Assembly (NCBI GenBank): GCA_020638395.1
Contig: JACKIP010000020.1
Span: forward strand, 1-6,167
Origin: Rhodospirillales bacterium
GTDB lineage: Bacteria > Pseudomonadota > Alphaproteobacteria > Micavibrionales > Micavibrionaceae
DNA: 6,167 nt
Direction: 5' to 3'
The translations under genes and the position numbers were made by a program. Of this stretch, positions 1-6,125 are shown piece by piece. Below the pieces are notes generated by a model, which searched no databases, was not told where the DNA came from, and worked only from the letters and a program-made list of their open reading frames with translations. Every line of letters starts with the position of its first letter. The first letter of the stretch is position 1.

Positions 1-10
1 TTTACATACA

Positions 11-42
11 ACAAAAAAACGGTTTTGCAAAATTTTTTTTGT
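11..42. repeat. AT-rich nested inverted repeat in the leader of the ABC-F gene
   Basis: The arm at 11-19 (AC followed by seven A) is the reverse complement of 34-42 (seven T followed by GT). Inside the spacer lies a perfect 10-bp palindrome, TTTTGCAAAA, at 23-32. The region lies 47-78 bp upstream of the ABC-F start, so it is probably part of its promoter or leader, or the tail of an upstream gene's terminator. I could not assign convincing -35 and -10 boxes. Homopolymeric A and T runs make such symmetry easy to get by chance, so function is uncertain. Confidence 0.3.
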
Positions 43-88
43 AAAAAACTTCTCTGAATCTCCGCGGCTTCGTGGTAATGAACCATCC

Positions 89-1939
89 ATGGCTCAACCG
101 CTTCTCCTTTCTGTCAAAGACGCCATGGTGCGCTATAGCGAGCACCCGGTCTTTGAGAACCTATCCTTTAACATCCATCAGGGCAGCCGCATTGCGCTGG
201 TGGGCAAAAACGGGGCGGGCAAATCGACGCTGATGAACATCATTACCGGACGGCAGGTGCTGGATGACGGCGAGCGCTGGGAATCTCCCGGCACCACGAT
301 CGGCTACCTGCATCAGGATATCGTTCCCCGCGAGGGCGAAACCGTTTTTGACTTTATCTTCAGCGAGATTAAGCACGAGGAACGGGAGCTTCATAAATAC
401 AAGGTCGATATTGTCGCCGAAGCGCTGGAGCTGGACGTTCTGGCGCAAATGACCAAACTCTCCGGCGGGCAGATCCGACGGGCGGGGCTGGCGCGCGCGC
501 TGGTCGAGGAACCAGATATCCTGCTGCTGGATGAACCGACCAACCACCTTGACCTCGGCGCGATTGAGTGGCTGGAGACGTACCTGAACGGCTATCGCGG
601 GACACTCCTGTGCATTTCTCACGACCGGACGTTTCTGGGCAATATCACCAATCAGGTTTTCTGGCTGGATCGCGGCACCCTCAAGGTTAGCCCGCAAGGA
701 TTCAAATATTTCGAAGATTGGTCCGAGGCTTTGCTGGATCAGGAAGCCCGCGAGCTGCAAAACCGTAAACAGATCGTCGCCCAGGAAGTCGAATGGGCCA
801 GCCGCGGCGTCAAAGCCCGGCGCAAACGCAATGTCCGCCGTCTGGCGCTGGTCAAGGAAATGCGCGACAAGCTGAAGTCCGATGAATCTTCCTACCGCCG
901 TGCTACCTCCAAAATGTCGATTGAGGCGCCGAAAACGATTGAGAACAGCTCGAAAATCGTCGCTGAATTCTATAATACCTGCAAAGCGTTCGAGGAAGAT
1001 CACAAAAAAATTACCATTCTGGATAAGTTTTCTTTCCGCATTCAGCGCGGCGACCGGATCGGCATTCTGGGGAAAAACGGCTCCGGTAAAACCACCTTCC
1101 TGAAGCTGCTGATCGGCGCGCTGGAGCCGGATCAAGGCTCGGTCAAGGTGCGGAAAGAGATGGAATTTTCCTACTTCGATCAAAAGCGCAGTGATCTGAA
1201 ACCGACCGACTCTCTCAAGAAAACACTCTGCCCCGCTGGCGGCGATTACATTGATGTGATGGGAAAGCACCGCCATGTCTGCGGCTATCTGAAAGACTTC
1301 ATGTTCGACCCGTCACGCGCCGAAGACAAAGTCATGCACCTGTCCGGCGGGCAGAAAAACCGCCTGATGCTCGCGAAAGTCCTCGCCAACCCGAAAACCT
1401 GTCTTATTCTGGATGAACCGACCAATGATCTCGACATGGAAACACTGGATATGCTGGCGGAAATTCTCAGCGCCTATCAAGGCACCCTGATTATTGTCTC
1501 ACACGACCGGGACTTTCTGGATCAGACCGTCACCCGCATTCTGGCCTTCGAAGGGGACGGGCAGATTGAAAGCTGCGTCGGCGGCTATAGTGACTATCTG
1601 GAGAAAAAGCAGAAGAGCCAGACACCGGGCGCAGAAACTTCTGCTGCGTCCAAATCCAAAGCCTCCAAAGAAACGCCTCCGCCAGAACCAGAGAAAAAAG
1701 CGCCGAAAAAGCTATCCTATAAGCTGGAATATGAGCTGCAAAACCTGCCGGATAAAATCAAGAAGCTGGAAGAACGGATCGCCTTCCTGACAAAGGAATT
1801 AACCAATCCCGACCTCTACCGGAATGATAAAGACACCTTTTTTCAATATAGCGAAGAGCTGGAACAGGTGAAAAAAGACCTTGATACAGCCGAAATCCGC
1901 TGGCTGGAACTCGAAGAGCTGGCGCAGCCGCCGCAATAG
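89..1939 (+). CDS. uup: Uup-type ABC-F ATPase (ribosome-associated, soluble)
   Basis: This is a complete 616-aa ABC-F protein with two nucleotide-binding domains and no membrane segment. Domain 1 has Walker A GKNGAGKST (39-47), signature LSGGQ (124-128), Walker B ending DEPTNHLD (148-155) and switch His178. Domain 2 has Walker A GKNGSGKTT (328-336), LSGGQ (418-422), DEPTNDLD (442-449) and His472. The basic helical linker (about 225-275, with VKARRKRN) matches the family's P-site tRNA interaction region. A Pro/Lys/Ala-rich spacer (about 508-540) leads to a C-terminal coiled coil (about 541-612). DEPTNDLD in domain 2, the linker and the C-terminal coiled coil favour Uup over EttA, which lacks such an extension. 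ABC-F proteins act on the translating ribosome; Uup is also linked to precise excision of transposons and to replication or recombination intermediates. No other in-frame start lies just upstream, and the ribosome-binding site before ATG 89 is weak. The gene converges on the regulator at 1970, and I see no clear terminator in the 30-bp gap. Confidence 0.93.
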   Translation: MAQPLLLSVKDAMVRYSEHPVFENLSFNIHQGSRIALVGKNGAGKSTLMNIITGRQVLDDGERWESPGTTIGYLHQDIVPREGETVFDFIFSEIKHEERELHKYKVDIVAEALELDVLAQMTKLSGGQIRRAGLARALVEEPDILLLDEPTNHLDLGAIEWLETYLNGYRGTLLCISHDRTFLGNITNQVFWLDRGTLKVSPQGFKYFEDWSEALLDQEARELQNRKQIVAQEVEWASRGVKARRKRNVRRLALVKEMRDKLKSDESSYRRATSKMSIEAPKTIENSSKIVAEFYNTCKAFEEDHKKITILDKFSFRIQRGDRIGILGKNGSGKTTFLKLLIGALEPDQGSVKVRKEMEFSYFDQKRSDLKPTDSLKKTLCPAGGDYIDVMGKHRHVCGYLKDFMFDPSRAEDKVMHLSGGQKNRLMLAKVLANPKTCLILDEPTNDLDMETLDMLAEILSAYQGTLIIVSHDRDFLDQTVTRILAFEGDGQIESCVGGYSDYLEKKQKSQTPGAETSAASKSKASKETPPPEPEKKAPKKLSYKLEYELQNLPDKIKKLEERIAFLTKELTNPDLYRNDKDTFFQYSEELEQVKKDLDTAEIRWLELEELAQPPQ

Positions 1940-1969
1940 AGCTTTGATCGTTTCGCCCGCCCCTTCCGT

Positions 1970-3367
1970 CTACAAGGTCTTTAACTTTTTGTAGAAGGTG
2001 GATTTTGCAATCCCCAGAGCTTTTGCGGCCTGCGTGATATTATGATCAAAATGCGCCATCGCGTGACGGATTGCAGCTTTTTCAATCTCTTCGAACGAGG
2101 TTAAAACCCCCTGCTCATCCATGAAGGGCAGAACATCATGCCCCGAAATCTTTTGCGGGTCCGGAAATTGCGCGGGCGGAGGCGGTGCCTGCAACGTTGT
2201 GGCAAAATCTTTGACGTCGAGTTTTGGCCCGTCCCCGATCACGATGGCGCGGTGTAATACATTTTCCAGCTGCCGAACATTGCCCGGCCAGTCATAGTGC
2301 TTCAGGAACGCCATTGCCTGATCGGTTATGTCCTTAGGGGCCCGGTTGCTCCCCGCGGCAAAGCGCTCGATAAAATGCAAGGCCAGCATCGGAATATCTT
2401 CTCTGCGTCCCCGCAGATCCGGCAGTTTGATTTGCAGCACATTCAGGCGAAAGAATAAATCTTCGCGAAACCGCCCGTCTTTGACCTCCTGCTCCAGATT
2501 GCGGTTGGTCGCGGAAATAATGCGGACGTCCACAGCAACAGACTTGCCCGCCCCCACCGGCTCGACTTCTTTTTGCTGCAACACACGCAGCAGTTTCACC
2601 TGTGTTTCCAGAGGTAATTCCCCGACCTCATCCAGGAAAATAGTCCCGCCTTCCGCCTCGCGGAACTTACCGATAACGCGCTCGACAGCGCCGGTGAAGG
2701 AGCCTTTTTCATGACCAAACAGCGTACTTTCCACCAATTGAGACGGAATAGCGCCGCAGTTCACCGCAACAAACGGCTTCCCCGCGCGCAAGGACTCCCC
2801 ATGAATGGCTTTGGCAAAAACTTCCTTGCCGGTGCCGGTTTCGCCGTTAATCAGAACGGGAATGTCAGACGCCGCCGCTTTACGCCCGGTGTAAACCTCA
2901 TCCCGCAGCCCGGTTTCATAGCCGATCAGATCCCGGAATGTAAAGCGCCCTTCCTGTTCGCTTTTAATGCGGTTAATTTCTTTGGATAATGTATTGAGTT
3001 TAATGGCGTTTCTGACCGTCACCATCATGCGCCCCCCTTCATAGGGTTTGGTCAAAAAATCAATAGCTCCAAGTTTCATACAATCAACCGCATCGTCGAT
3101 ATCCTTGCTTCCCGTCAGCATAATCACCGGGATTGAGGGATATTGCTGCTTTAGAATCTGCAATGTCTCTTTCCCGCCCATAACCGGCATATCCAGATCC
3201 ATAATAATCAGCCTGATATCGCTATTTCTTTGCCCTGAGAGAAAATCCAGAGCCGCACGCCCATGGTCGCAGCATACAGAGCTATAGTCCAGTTTGCGCT
3301 CGATCATCGCCGCCAGCATTTTTTGCTGCAACGGGTCATCCTCAACAATCAATATGCGGGAGCTCAT
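1970..3367 (-). CDS. Sigma-54-dependent response regulator (NtrC family: REC, AAA+, Fis HTH)
   Basis: This is a complete 465-aa bacterial enhancer-binding protein. The receiver domain (about 4-120) has acidic residues E9, D10 and D11, phospho-acceptor D57, T85 and K107, so it should be phosphorylated by a histidine kinase. The AAA+ domain (about 146-380) has Walker A GETGTGKE (175-182), the sigma-54-contacting loop as GSFTGA (222-227, Ser for the usual Ala), Walker B FLDEV (244-248), arginine-finger region FREDLFFRLNV (300-310) and sensor II GNVRQLEN (362-369). A Pro-rich linker (394-399) leads to a Fis-type helix-turn-helix (443-463). Its role is ATP-driven opening of sigma-54 promoters from an upstream enhancer. 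It is divergent from the receiver/H-NOX cluster, whose leader carries a sigma-54 promoter, so that cluster is its likely target (inference). No cognate kinase lies in the window. The start ATG has only a weak purine-rich ribosome-binding site (AAGAAAG). I cannot assign a specific symbol. Confidence 0.93.
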   Translation of the reverse strand: MSSRILIVEDDPLQQKMLAAMIERKLDYSSVCCDHGRAALDFLSGQRNSDIRLIIMDLDMPVMGGKETLQILKQQYPSIPVIMLTGSKDIDDAVDCMKLGAIDFLTKPYEGGRMMVTVRNAIKLNTLSKEINRIKSEQEGRFTFRDLIGYETGLRDEVYTGRKAAASDIPVLINGETGTGKEVFAKAIHGESLRAGKPFVAVNCGAIPSQLVESTLFGHEKGSFTGAVERVIGKFREAEGGTIFLDEVGELPLETQVKLLRVLQQKEVEPVGAGKSVAVDVRIISATNRNLEQEVKDGRFREDLFFRLNVLQIKLPDLRGRREDIPMLALHFIERFAAGSNRAPKDITDQAMAFLKHYDWPGNVRQLENVLHRAIVIGDGPKLDVKDFATTLQAPPPPAQFPDPQKISGHDVLPFMDEQGVLTSFEEIEKAAIRHAMAHFDHNITQAAKALGIAKSTFYKKLKTL

Positions 3368-3369
3368 AC

Positions 3370-3387
3370 TTTCTTTATACCAAGAAA
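3370..3387 (-). promoter_or_regulatory. Possible small hairpin over the regulator's ribosome-binding site
   Basis: In the regulator mRNA, UUUCUU and AAGAAA can pair as a 6-bp stem with a 6-nt loop (plus-strand arms 3370-3375 and 3382-3387). The 3' arm is the purine stretch just before the ATG, so pairing would mask the only candidate ribosome-binding site. The stem is AU-rich and weak, so this is a tentative call. Confidence 0.2.
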
Positions 3388-3404
3388 CCTTTAAGAAAGC
3401 GTAT

Positions 3405-3434
3405 GAATACGAGAAAAATACACAGGTATTCTCG
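3405..3434. promoter_or_regulatory. Candidate upstream activator (enhancer) site for the sigma-54 regulator
   Basis: GAATAC at 3405-3410 is repeated in inverse orientation as GTATTC at 3426-3431, 21 bp (two helical turns) apart. An overlapping pair CGAGAA (3410-3415) and TTCTCG (3429-3434) gives a second symmetry. The centre lies about 115 bp upstream of the predicted transcription start near 3534, the usual range for enhancers bound by NtrC-family dimers. It sits between the divergent regulator and its presumed target promoter. The symmetry is seen in the sequence; binding by the adjacent regulator is inferred. Confidence 0.4.
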
Positions 3435-3438
3435 AAAT

Positions 3439-3451
3439 TAACCGTTTGAAT
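3439..3451 (-). promoter_or_regulatory. Weak candidate IHF site
   Basis: TAACCGTTTGAAT fits the reverse-strand form of the IHF core (YAA, four bases, TTGATW) with one mismatch at 3450. It lies between the inverted repeat at 3405-3434 and the -24 box, where DNA bending commonly helps enhancer-bound activators reach sigma-54 polymerase. One-mismatch IHF cores are frequent in AT-rich DNA, so this is suggestive only. Confidence 0.2.
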
Positions 3452-3506
3452 TTGAGAAATTGGATTTGAGCAAAAATATAACTAATTGTTTTTAAATAAT
3501 AAATAA

Positions 3507-3523
3507 TTGGCATACGACTTGCG
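3507..3523 (+). promoter_or_regulatory. Sigma-54 (RpoN) -24/-12 promoter
   Basis: The sequence TTGGCATACGACTTGCG contains the invariant GG (3509-3510, -24 element) and GC (3521-3522, -12 element) separated by exactly 10 nt. It keeps TGGCA and TTGC of the consensus TGGCAC-N5-TTGC, with T in place of C after TGGCA. The predicted transcription start is near 3534, leaving about 27 nt of leader before the ATG at 3561, with a ribosome-binding site at 3549-3553. The adjacent divergent gene encodes a sigma-54 activator, which strongly supports the call. It should drive the genes from 3561 onward. Confidence 0.87.
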
Positions 3524-3560
3524 ATAGTTTTATCAGGAAACAAAACCTAAGGAAATAAAG

Positions 3561-3791
3561 ATGAACAAATTCAAAAACCCGTATGGAGATTGCCAGATTA
3601 TGGATCTGAATTTGGTAGGTGTTTCAGATTATAGCCGCCTGAAATTGTCAGGGGCCGTTGCTTTAACCCTAATGGCCCCTCTTGGCCTGATCGGACTGGC
3701 GGTTATGGCTGTATTTATGCCCGAATTTGGATTTCTGGCGGAATGTCAAAACGTTCCCGGCGGAGACATTTGTTCAATCTCGTTTAAATAA
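3561..3791 (+). CDS. Small single-span membrane protein of unknown function
   Basis: A 76-aa protein that I do not recognise. The N-terminal part (1-29) is polar with Lys/Arg (K3, K5, R26, K28). A hydrophobic stretch at about 30-53, rich in Ala, Leu, Gly and Met, is long enough for one transmembrane helix, with a Pro at 40. The C-terminal tail (54-76) carries two cysteines, C62 and C71, nine residues apart. By the positive-inside rule the N-terminus should be cytoplasmic and the tail periplasmic, where the cysteines could form a disulfide (inference). There is no lipobox or signal-peptidase-like site at the N-terminus. AAGGA at 3549-3553 is a good ribosome-binding site, favouring ATG 3561 over the internal ATG at 3600. 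It is the first gene after the sigma-54 promoter and is followed 15 bp later by the first receiver gene, so it is probably the operon leader gene. The good ribosome-binding site and its position support it being real. Confidence 0.7.
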   Translation: MNKFKNPYGDCQIMDLNLVGVSDYSRLKLSGAVALTLMAPLGLIGLAVMAVFMPEFGFLAECQNVPGGDICSISFK

Positions 3792-3799
3792 AGGGGGAG
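3792..3799 (+). promoter_or_regulatory. Ribosome-binding site supporting a GTG start
   Basis: The purine block AGGGGGAG lies 7 nt before GTG 3807 and begins right after the stop codon of the preceding small gene. It supports the non-ATG start; the first in-frame ATG comes 30 codons later and would cut into the N-terminal domain. Confidence 0.7.
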
Positions 3800-3806
3800 A
3801 GAGATC

Positions 3807-4712
3807 GTGAAACTTATAAATCATAAATGTGAAGAGCTTCTGTTAGAGACCTTCAGAACGTACTGGGAAACAGAACCGACAAAACGCTGCCTCTATATGC
3901 GAACGTCCCTTCTGGAGCAACCAAAGGAAGAATGGCTCCCACACCTCAAGATCTTTTTACAGCAGGAACTGGATGACGATATTAAAGAGATTTACCTGTG
4001 TCATGATGGCGATATTTTTATTCTTTCCCGTTCTTTGACACATAGACGCGTGAACAAGTTTCTATCTCACCTCATCCCCTCCTTCTCGCCAGCCCCACCC
4101 CCCGGGCTGGCGAGCCTTTTTGAGCTGGGAATTCACTGGGGAAAGTTACGAATACTTCTGGAAAAGAAAATAGAACACCGGGAAGAAACTTCGGCACAGA
4201 CGCCTGCAAAAAACAGTCTTCCTGACAGCGAAAGCCTCAGCCGGAAAGATTTGCTGGAGCGCATTGATCCAAACCTTATTCGCTCGCTGTCAGATCGCCG
4301 CGTTGAACGCATGCATCCGGAAATTCTGATTGTGGAAGACGATCCTTTCTCTGAAAAACTGGTCAGCAATGCCTTGAAAACAAATTACTCTCTCAGCTCA
4401 ACGAAAGACGGACAAGGGGCGATCCTGAGCTATGTCAACAAAGCCCCGGACGTCATGTTTCTGGATATCGGCCTGCCGGACATCACAGGACATCAGGTCT
4501 TGGAGAAGATTTTCGACCTGGACCCCACCGCCTATGTCGTAATGTTCAGCGGCAACGGAGACCGGGACAATATTATGCGAGCTATTGAACTCGGCGCAAA
4601 AGGATTTGTCGGCAAGCCGTTCAGCAAGGACAAGCTGGTGCAATACATTGAAAAATCACCATTTATTCAGGCAAAAACAAGGGAGAAAAGCCATGAACAT
4701 CGAATTCACTAA
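3807..4712 (+). CDS. Receiver-domain protein with an uncharacterised N-terminal domain (paralogue A)
   Basis: A 301-aa protein. The N-terminal domain (about 5-125) is not one I recognise: predicted helices, then a strand-like segment with CHDGDIFIL (65-73), then more helices around a Pro-rich loop (91-100). A polar linker (about 124-165) leads to a complete C-terminal receiver domain (about 171-286) with E177, D178, D179, phospho-acceptor D220 in FLDIGLPD, S248 and K270. There is no output domain after the receiver, so it may act by protein contact, by phosphate transfer, or by controlling its own N-terminal domain. The next gene encodes a paralogue with the same layout: the receivers align without gaps, with about half of some 113 positions identical by eye, and the N-terminal domains align more weakly. 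It starts with GTG, 15 bp after the small membrane protein gene, and overlaps the next gene by 20 bp. A terminator-like hairpin lies within codons 93-105. Confidence 0.85.
   Translation: MKLINHKCEELLLETFRTYWETEPTKRCLYMRTSLLEQPKEEWLPHLKIFLQQELDDDIKEIYLCHDGDIFILSRSLTHRRVNKFLSHLIPSFSPAPPPGLASLFELGIHWGKLRILLEKKIEHREETSAQTPAKNSLPDSESLSRKDLLERIDPNLIRSLSDRRVERMHPEILIVEDDPFSEKLVSNALKTNYSLSSTKDGQGAILSYVNKAPDVMFLDIGLPDITGHQVLEKIFDLDPTAYVVMFSGNGDRDNIMRAIELGAKGFVGKPFSKDKLVQYIEKSPFIQAKTREKSHEHRIH
4085..4121 (+). terminator. Intrinsic-terminator-like hairpin inside the first receiver gene
   Basis: CTCGCCAGCCC (4085-4095) and GGGCTGGCGAG (4104-4114) are perfectly complementary over 11 bp, with an 8-nt C-rich loop, and are followed by CC and five T (4117-4121) on the coding strand. 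This is the form of a rho-independent terminator. The upstream 4062-4103 stretch is also C-rich and G-poor, as in Rho loading sites. The reading frame stays open and codes a Pro-rich loop, so the gene does not appear broken. It may act as a polarity or attenuation element when translation is slow; whether it terminates is not shown. Confidence 0.5.
4679..4686 (+). promoter_or_regulatory. Ribosome-binding site that fixes the start of the second receiver gene
   Basis: AAGGGAGA lies 6 nt before ATG 4693, inside the end of the preceding gene. An upstream in-frame ATG at 4585 would make a longer overlap within the first receiver's coding sequence, and the codons between 4585 and 4693 there serve the conserved receiver C-terminus (including K270) of the first gene. 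ATG 4693 is therefore the better start and implies translational coupling. Confidence 0.8.
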
Positions 4713-5553
4713 TCCGGAGAAAAAACTTGTCAGCCTCGTTTCGGCAATCGGCCGGGACCCTGTCAGCTGGCGCGGCTGGAAAAGCCTTATGATTAACCTG
4801 GATAACATTGCCCCGGACTATGAGCAGGACATGTTTATCTGGGCGCGGGCCGTCTTCGAATCCTCATTGAAAGATACCAGTGCGCGTGTTTTTTTATCCT
4901 CAAAAATGGGCATTCACGTGATCTGCAAGAATATGTCAAAAGAAATCCTGGCTGAAATTGGACGGCAAATCAGTGACATGGCAACAGATGAAAGCGGGCA
5001 TGACTTGTCGTACAAAGTCTATGATCTGCTGCACCATGCCGATGCCTACATTCAGGAAACACTGAGCAAGGCATCGGAAAGCCCTGTTCTCATTGTTGAG
5101 AATGCCATTCGGAAAGTGGACGGCGATATCATGGATTTCACCGGTCAACAGGAAATGTATCAGGCTCAGAACATCCGGAACTATCACGATTATACGAAAG
5201 TTCTGCTGGTGGAGGATGACCCGGTCACGCGCTGGATGGTGCGCAACGCCCTGAAAAAGTGCTGCACCCTGACCACCGCACCCACCGCTCATAAAGCCTA
5301 TGATCTTTATATAAACTTTCAACCTGACATTGTTTTTCTTGATATCGGCTTGCCCGATGAAAGCGGGAAAAATGTTCTGGAATGGATCTTACGGAATGAC
5401 CCCGGTGCATGCGTGGTTATGTTCTCCAGCAACGATGATCTGGACAATATAGCAGAAACACTGGAAGATGGAGCATCAGGGTTTATCCCCAAACCCTTCC
5501 TGAAGGATCAATTGCTGCACTACATTAACTATTACGAAAAGATTGCCTCTTAA
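4693..5553 (+). CDS. Receiver-domain protein with an uncharacterised N-terminal domain (paralogue B)
   Basis: A 286-aa protein counted from ATG 4693. The N-terminal domain (about 5-128) resembles that of the preceding gene in length and pattern: helices (25-60), a strand-like segment ARVFLSSKMGIHVIC (64-78), then helices (82-126). I cannot match it to a named family. A linker (about 129-166) leads to a complete receiver (about 168-283) with E174, D175, D176, phospho-acceptor D217 in FLDIGLPD, S245 and K267, so it should be phosphorylatable. No DNA-binding or enzymatic output follows. Both copies share unusual local wording around the switch residue (VVMFS, then N, D and DNI), pointing to a local duplication followed by divergence. 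It overlaps the previous stop by 20 bp and is followed 32 bp later by the H-NOX gene, so it is probably in the same operon and may receive phosphate from an H-NOX-controlled kinase (inference). Confidence 0.87.
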   Translation: MNIEFTNPEKKLVSLVSAIGRDPVSWRGWKSLMINLDNIAPDYEQDMFIWARAVFESSLKDTSARVFLSSKMGIHVICKNMSKEILAEIGRQISDMATDESGHDLSYKVYDLLHHADAYIQETLSKASESPVLIVENAIRKVDGDIMDFTGQQEMYQAQNIRNYHDYTKVLLVEDDPVTRWMVRNALKKCCTLTTAPTAHKAYDLYINFQPDIVFLDIGLPDESGKNVLEWILRNDPGACVVMFSSNDDLDNIAETLEDGASGFIPKPFLKDQLLHYINYYEKIAS

Positions 5554-5564
5554 TATAGCAATCT
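5540..5564 (+). other. Short stem-loop at the junction of the receiver and H-NOX genes
   Basis: AGATTGC (5540-5546) pairs with GCAATCT (5558-5564), a perfect 7-bp stem with an 11-nt loop that spans the upstream stop codon. No T-run follows, so it is not an intrinsic terminator. It ends 2 nt before the H-NOX ribosome-binding region and could affect mRNA stability or initiation. Chance is possible for a stem this short. Confidence 0.3.
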
Positions 5565-5585
5565 AAAGAGGAGAAAGGACATTCT

Positions 5586-6125
5586 ATGAAAGGAATCGTA
5601 TTCACCGAATTTATAGATATGGTTGAAAACAGTTTCGGGGAACGTGTTATGGATGACATCTTTGACGCCTGCACTCTGGAATCGGGGGGAGCTTACACCA
5701 CAGTCGGAACCTACGACCATCGCGAACTGATCCAGATTGTAACCGCCCTCAGCAACCACACGGATTTATCTGTCAGAGATCTGGTCATTTCGTTTGGGAA
5801 ACACCTGTTTCCGCGCTTTCATGCAATGATGCCGCAATTTTTTGAAAAACCCCGGAATGCGTTTGAATTCCTGAAAACCGTCCACGGAACCGTTCATGTG
5901 GAGGTTAAAAAACTTTATCCCGATGCCTCCCTGCCGGATTTTGTCATCGACGAAAAAGATGAGCGAACGCTTCTCATGACCTATTCCTCGCACTGCCCGT
6001 TTGCCGACTTTGCCGAAGGGCTGATCCGCGGGTGCATCGCTTTTTACGATGAGGATATTACGATAGAAACCGAAGACCGCAACACGCCGGAACGGTTTGT
6101 GCGCCTTTTTACGATGACAACATGA
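5586..6125 (+). CDS. H-NOX domain protein (heme-based nitric oxide sensor)
   Basis: A stand-alone 179-aa heme-NO-binding (HNOB) protein, close to the usual family length. The start MKGIVFTEFIDMVENSFG, the central FGKHLFPRF and the block VHGTVHVEVKKLYPDA are typical. Aligning the last block with the Thermoanaerobacter H-NOX (ligand His102) makes H104 the proximal heme ligand. P117 matches the conserved heme-distorting proline. The position of the O2-stabilising Tyr140 is F142, which predicts an NO-binding, O2-excluding pocket. The heme-propionate motif YxSxR reads Y133-S-S135-H-C137, with Cys replacing Arg. Bacterial H-NOX proteins signal through partner histidine kinases, cyclic-di-GMP enzymes or chemoreceptors encoded beside them. 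Here the gene follows two receiver proteins and shares ATGA with the next start. Upstream purine blocks AGAGGAG (5567-5573) and AAAGGA (5574-5579) give a strong ribosome-binding region. The family call is secure; the heme behaviour is predicted. Confidence 0.93.
   Translation: MKGIVFTEFIDMVENSFGERVMDDIFDACTLESGGAYTTVGTYDHRELIQIVTALSNHTDLSVRDLVISFGKHLFPRFHAMMPQFFEKPRNAFEFLKTVHGTVHVEVKKLYPDASLPDFVIDEKDERTLLMTYSSHCPFADFAEGLIRGCIAFYDEDITIETEDRNTPERFVRLFTMTT

Noticed and set aside
161..1276. Long open frame of 371 codons on the minus strand inside the ABC-F gene
   Set aside because: It lies wholly opposite a gene with all ABC-F motifs, shows no recognisable domain of its own, and is the expected open antisense frame of a GC-rich coding region.
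1970..1994. CTACAA/TTGTAG inverted repeat near the convergent gene ends as a terminator
   Set aside because: The stem is only 6 bp and AT-rich, the loop is 13 nt, and it lies within the regulator's last codons without a proper T-run after the stem.
2711..2989. Plus-strand open frame of 92 codons opposite the regulator
   Set aside because: It lies across the conserved AAA+ region of the regulator on the other strand and has no ribosome-binding site or recognisable domain.
3450..3470. Direct repeat ATTTGAG (3450-3456 and 3464-3470) as an operator
   Set aside because: It is a short 7-bp AT-rich repeat with a 14-bp period and no symmetry; chance is likely in this AT-rich leader.
3368..3500. A sigma-70-type promoter for the regulator on the minus strand
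   Set aside because: AT-rich hexamers such as TATATT exist, but none has a -35 partner at proper spacing that I can defend.
4585..4692. Upstream extension of the second receiver gene to an ATG at 4585
   Set aside because: The strong ribosome-binding site at 4679-4686 points to ATG 4693, and the extra 36 codons overlap the conserved receiver end of the previous gene.
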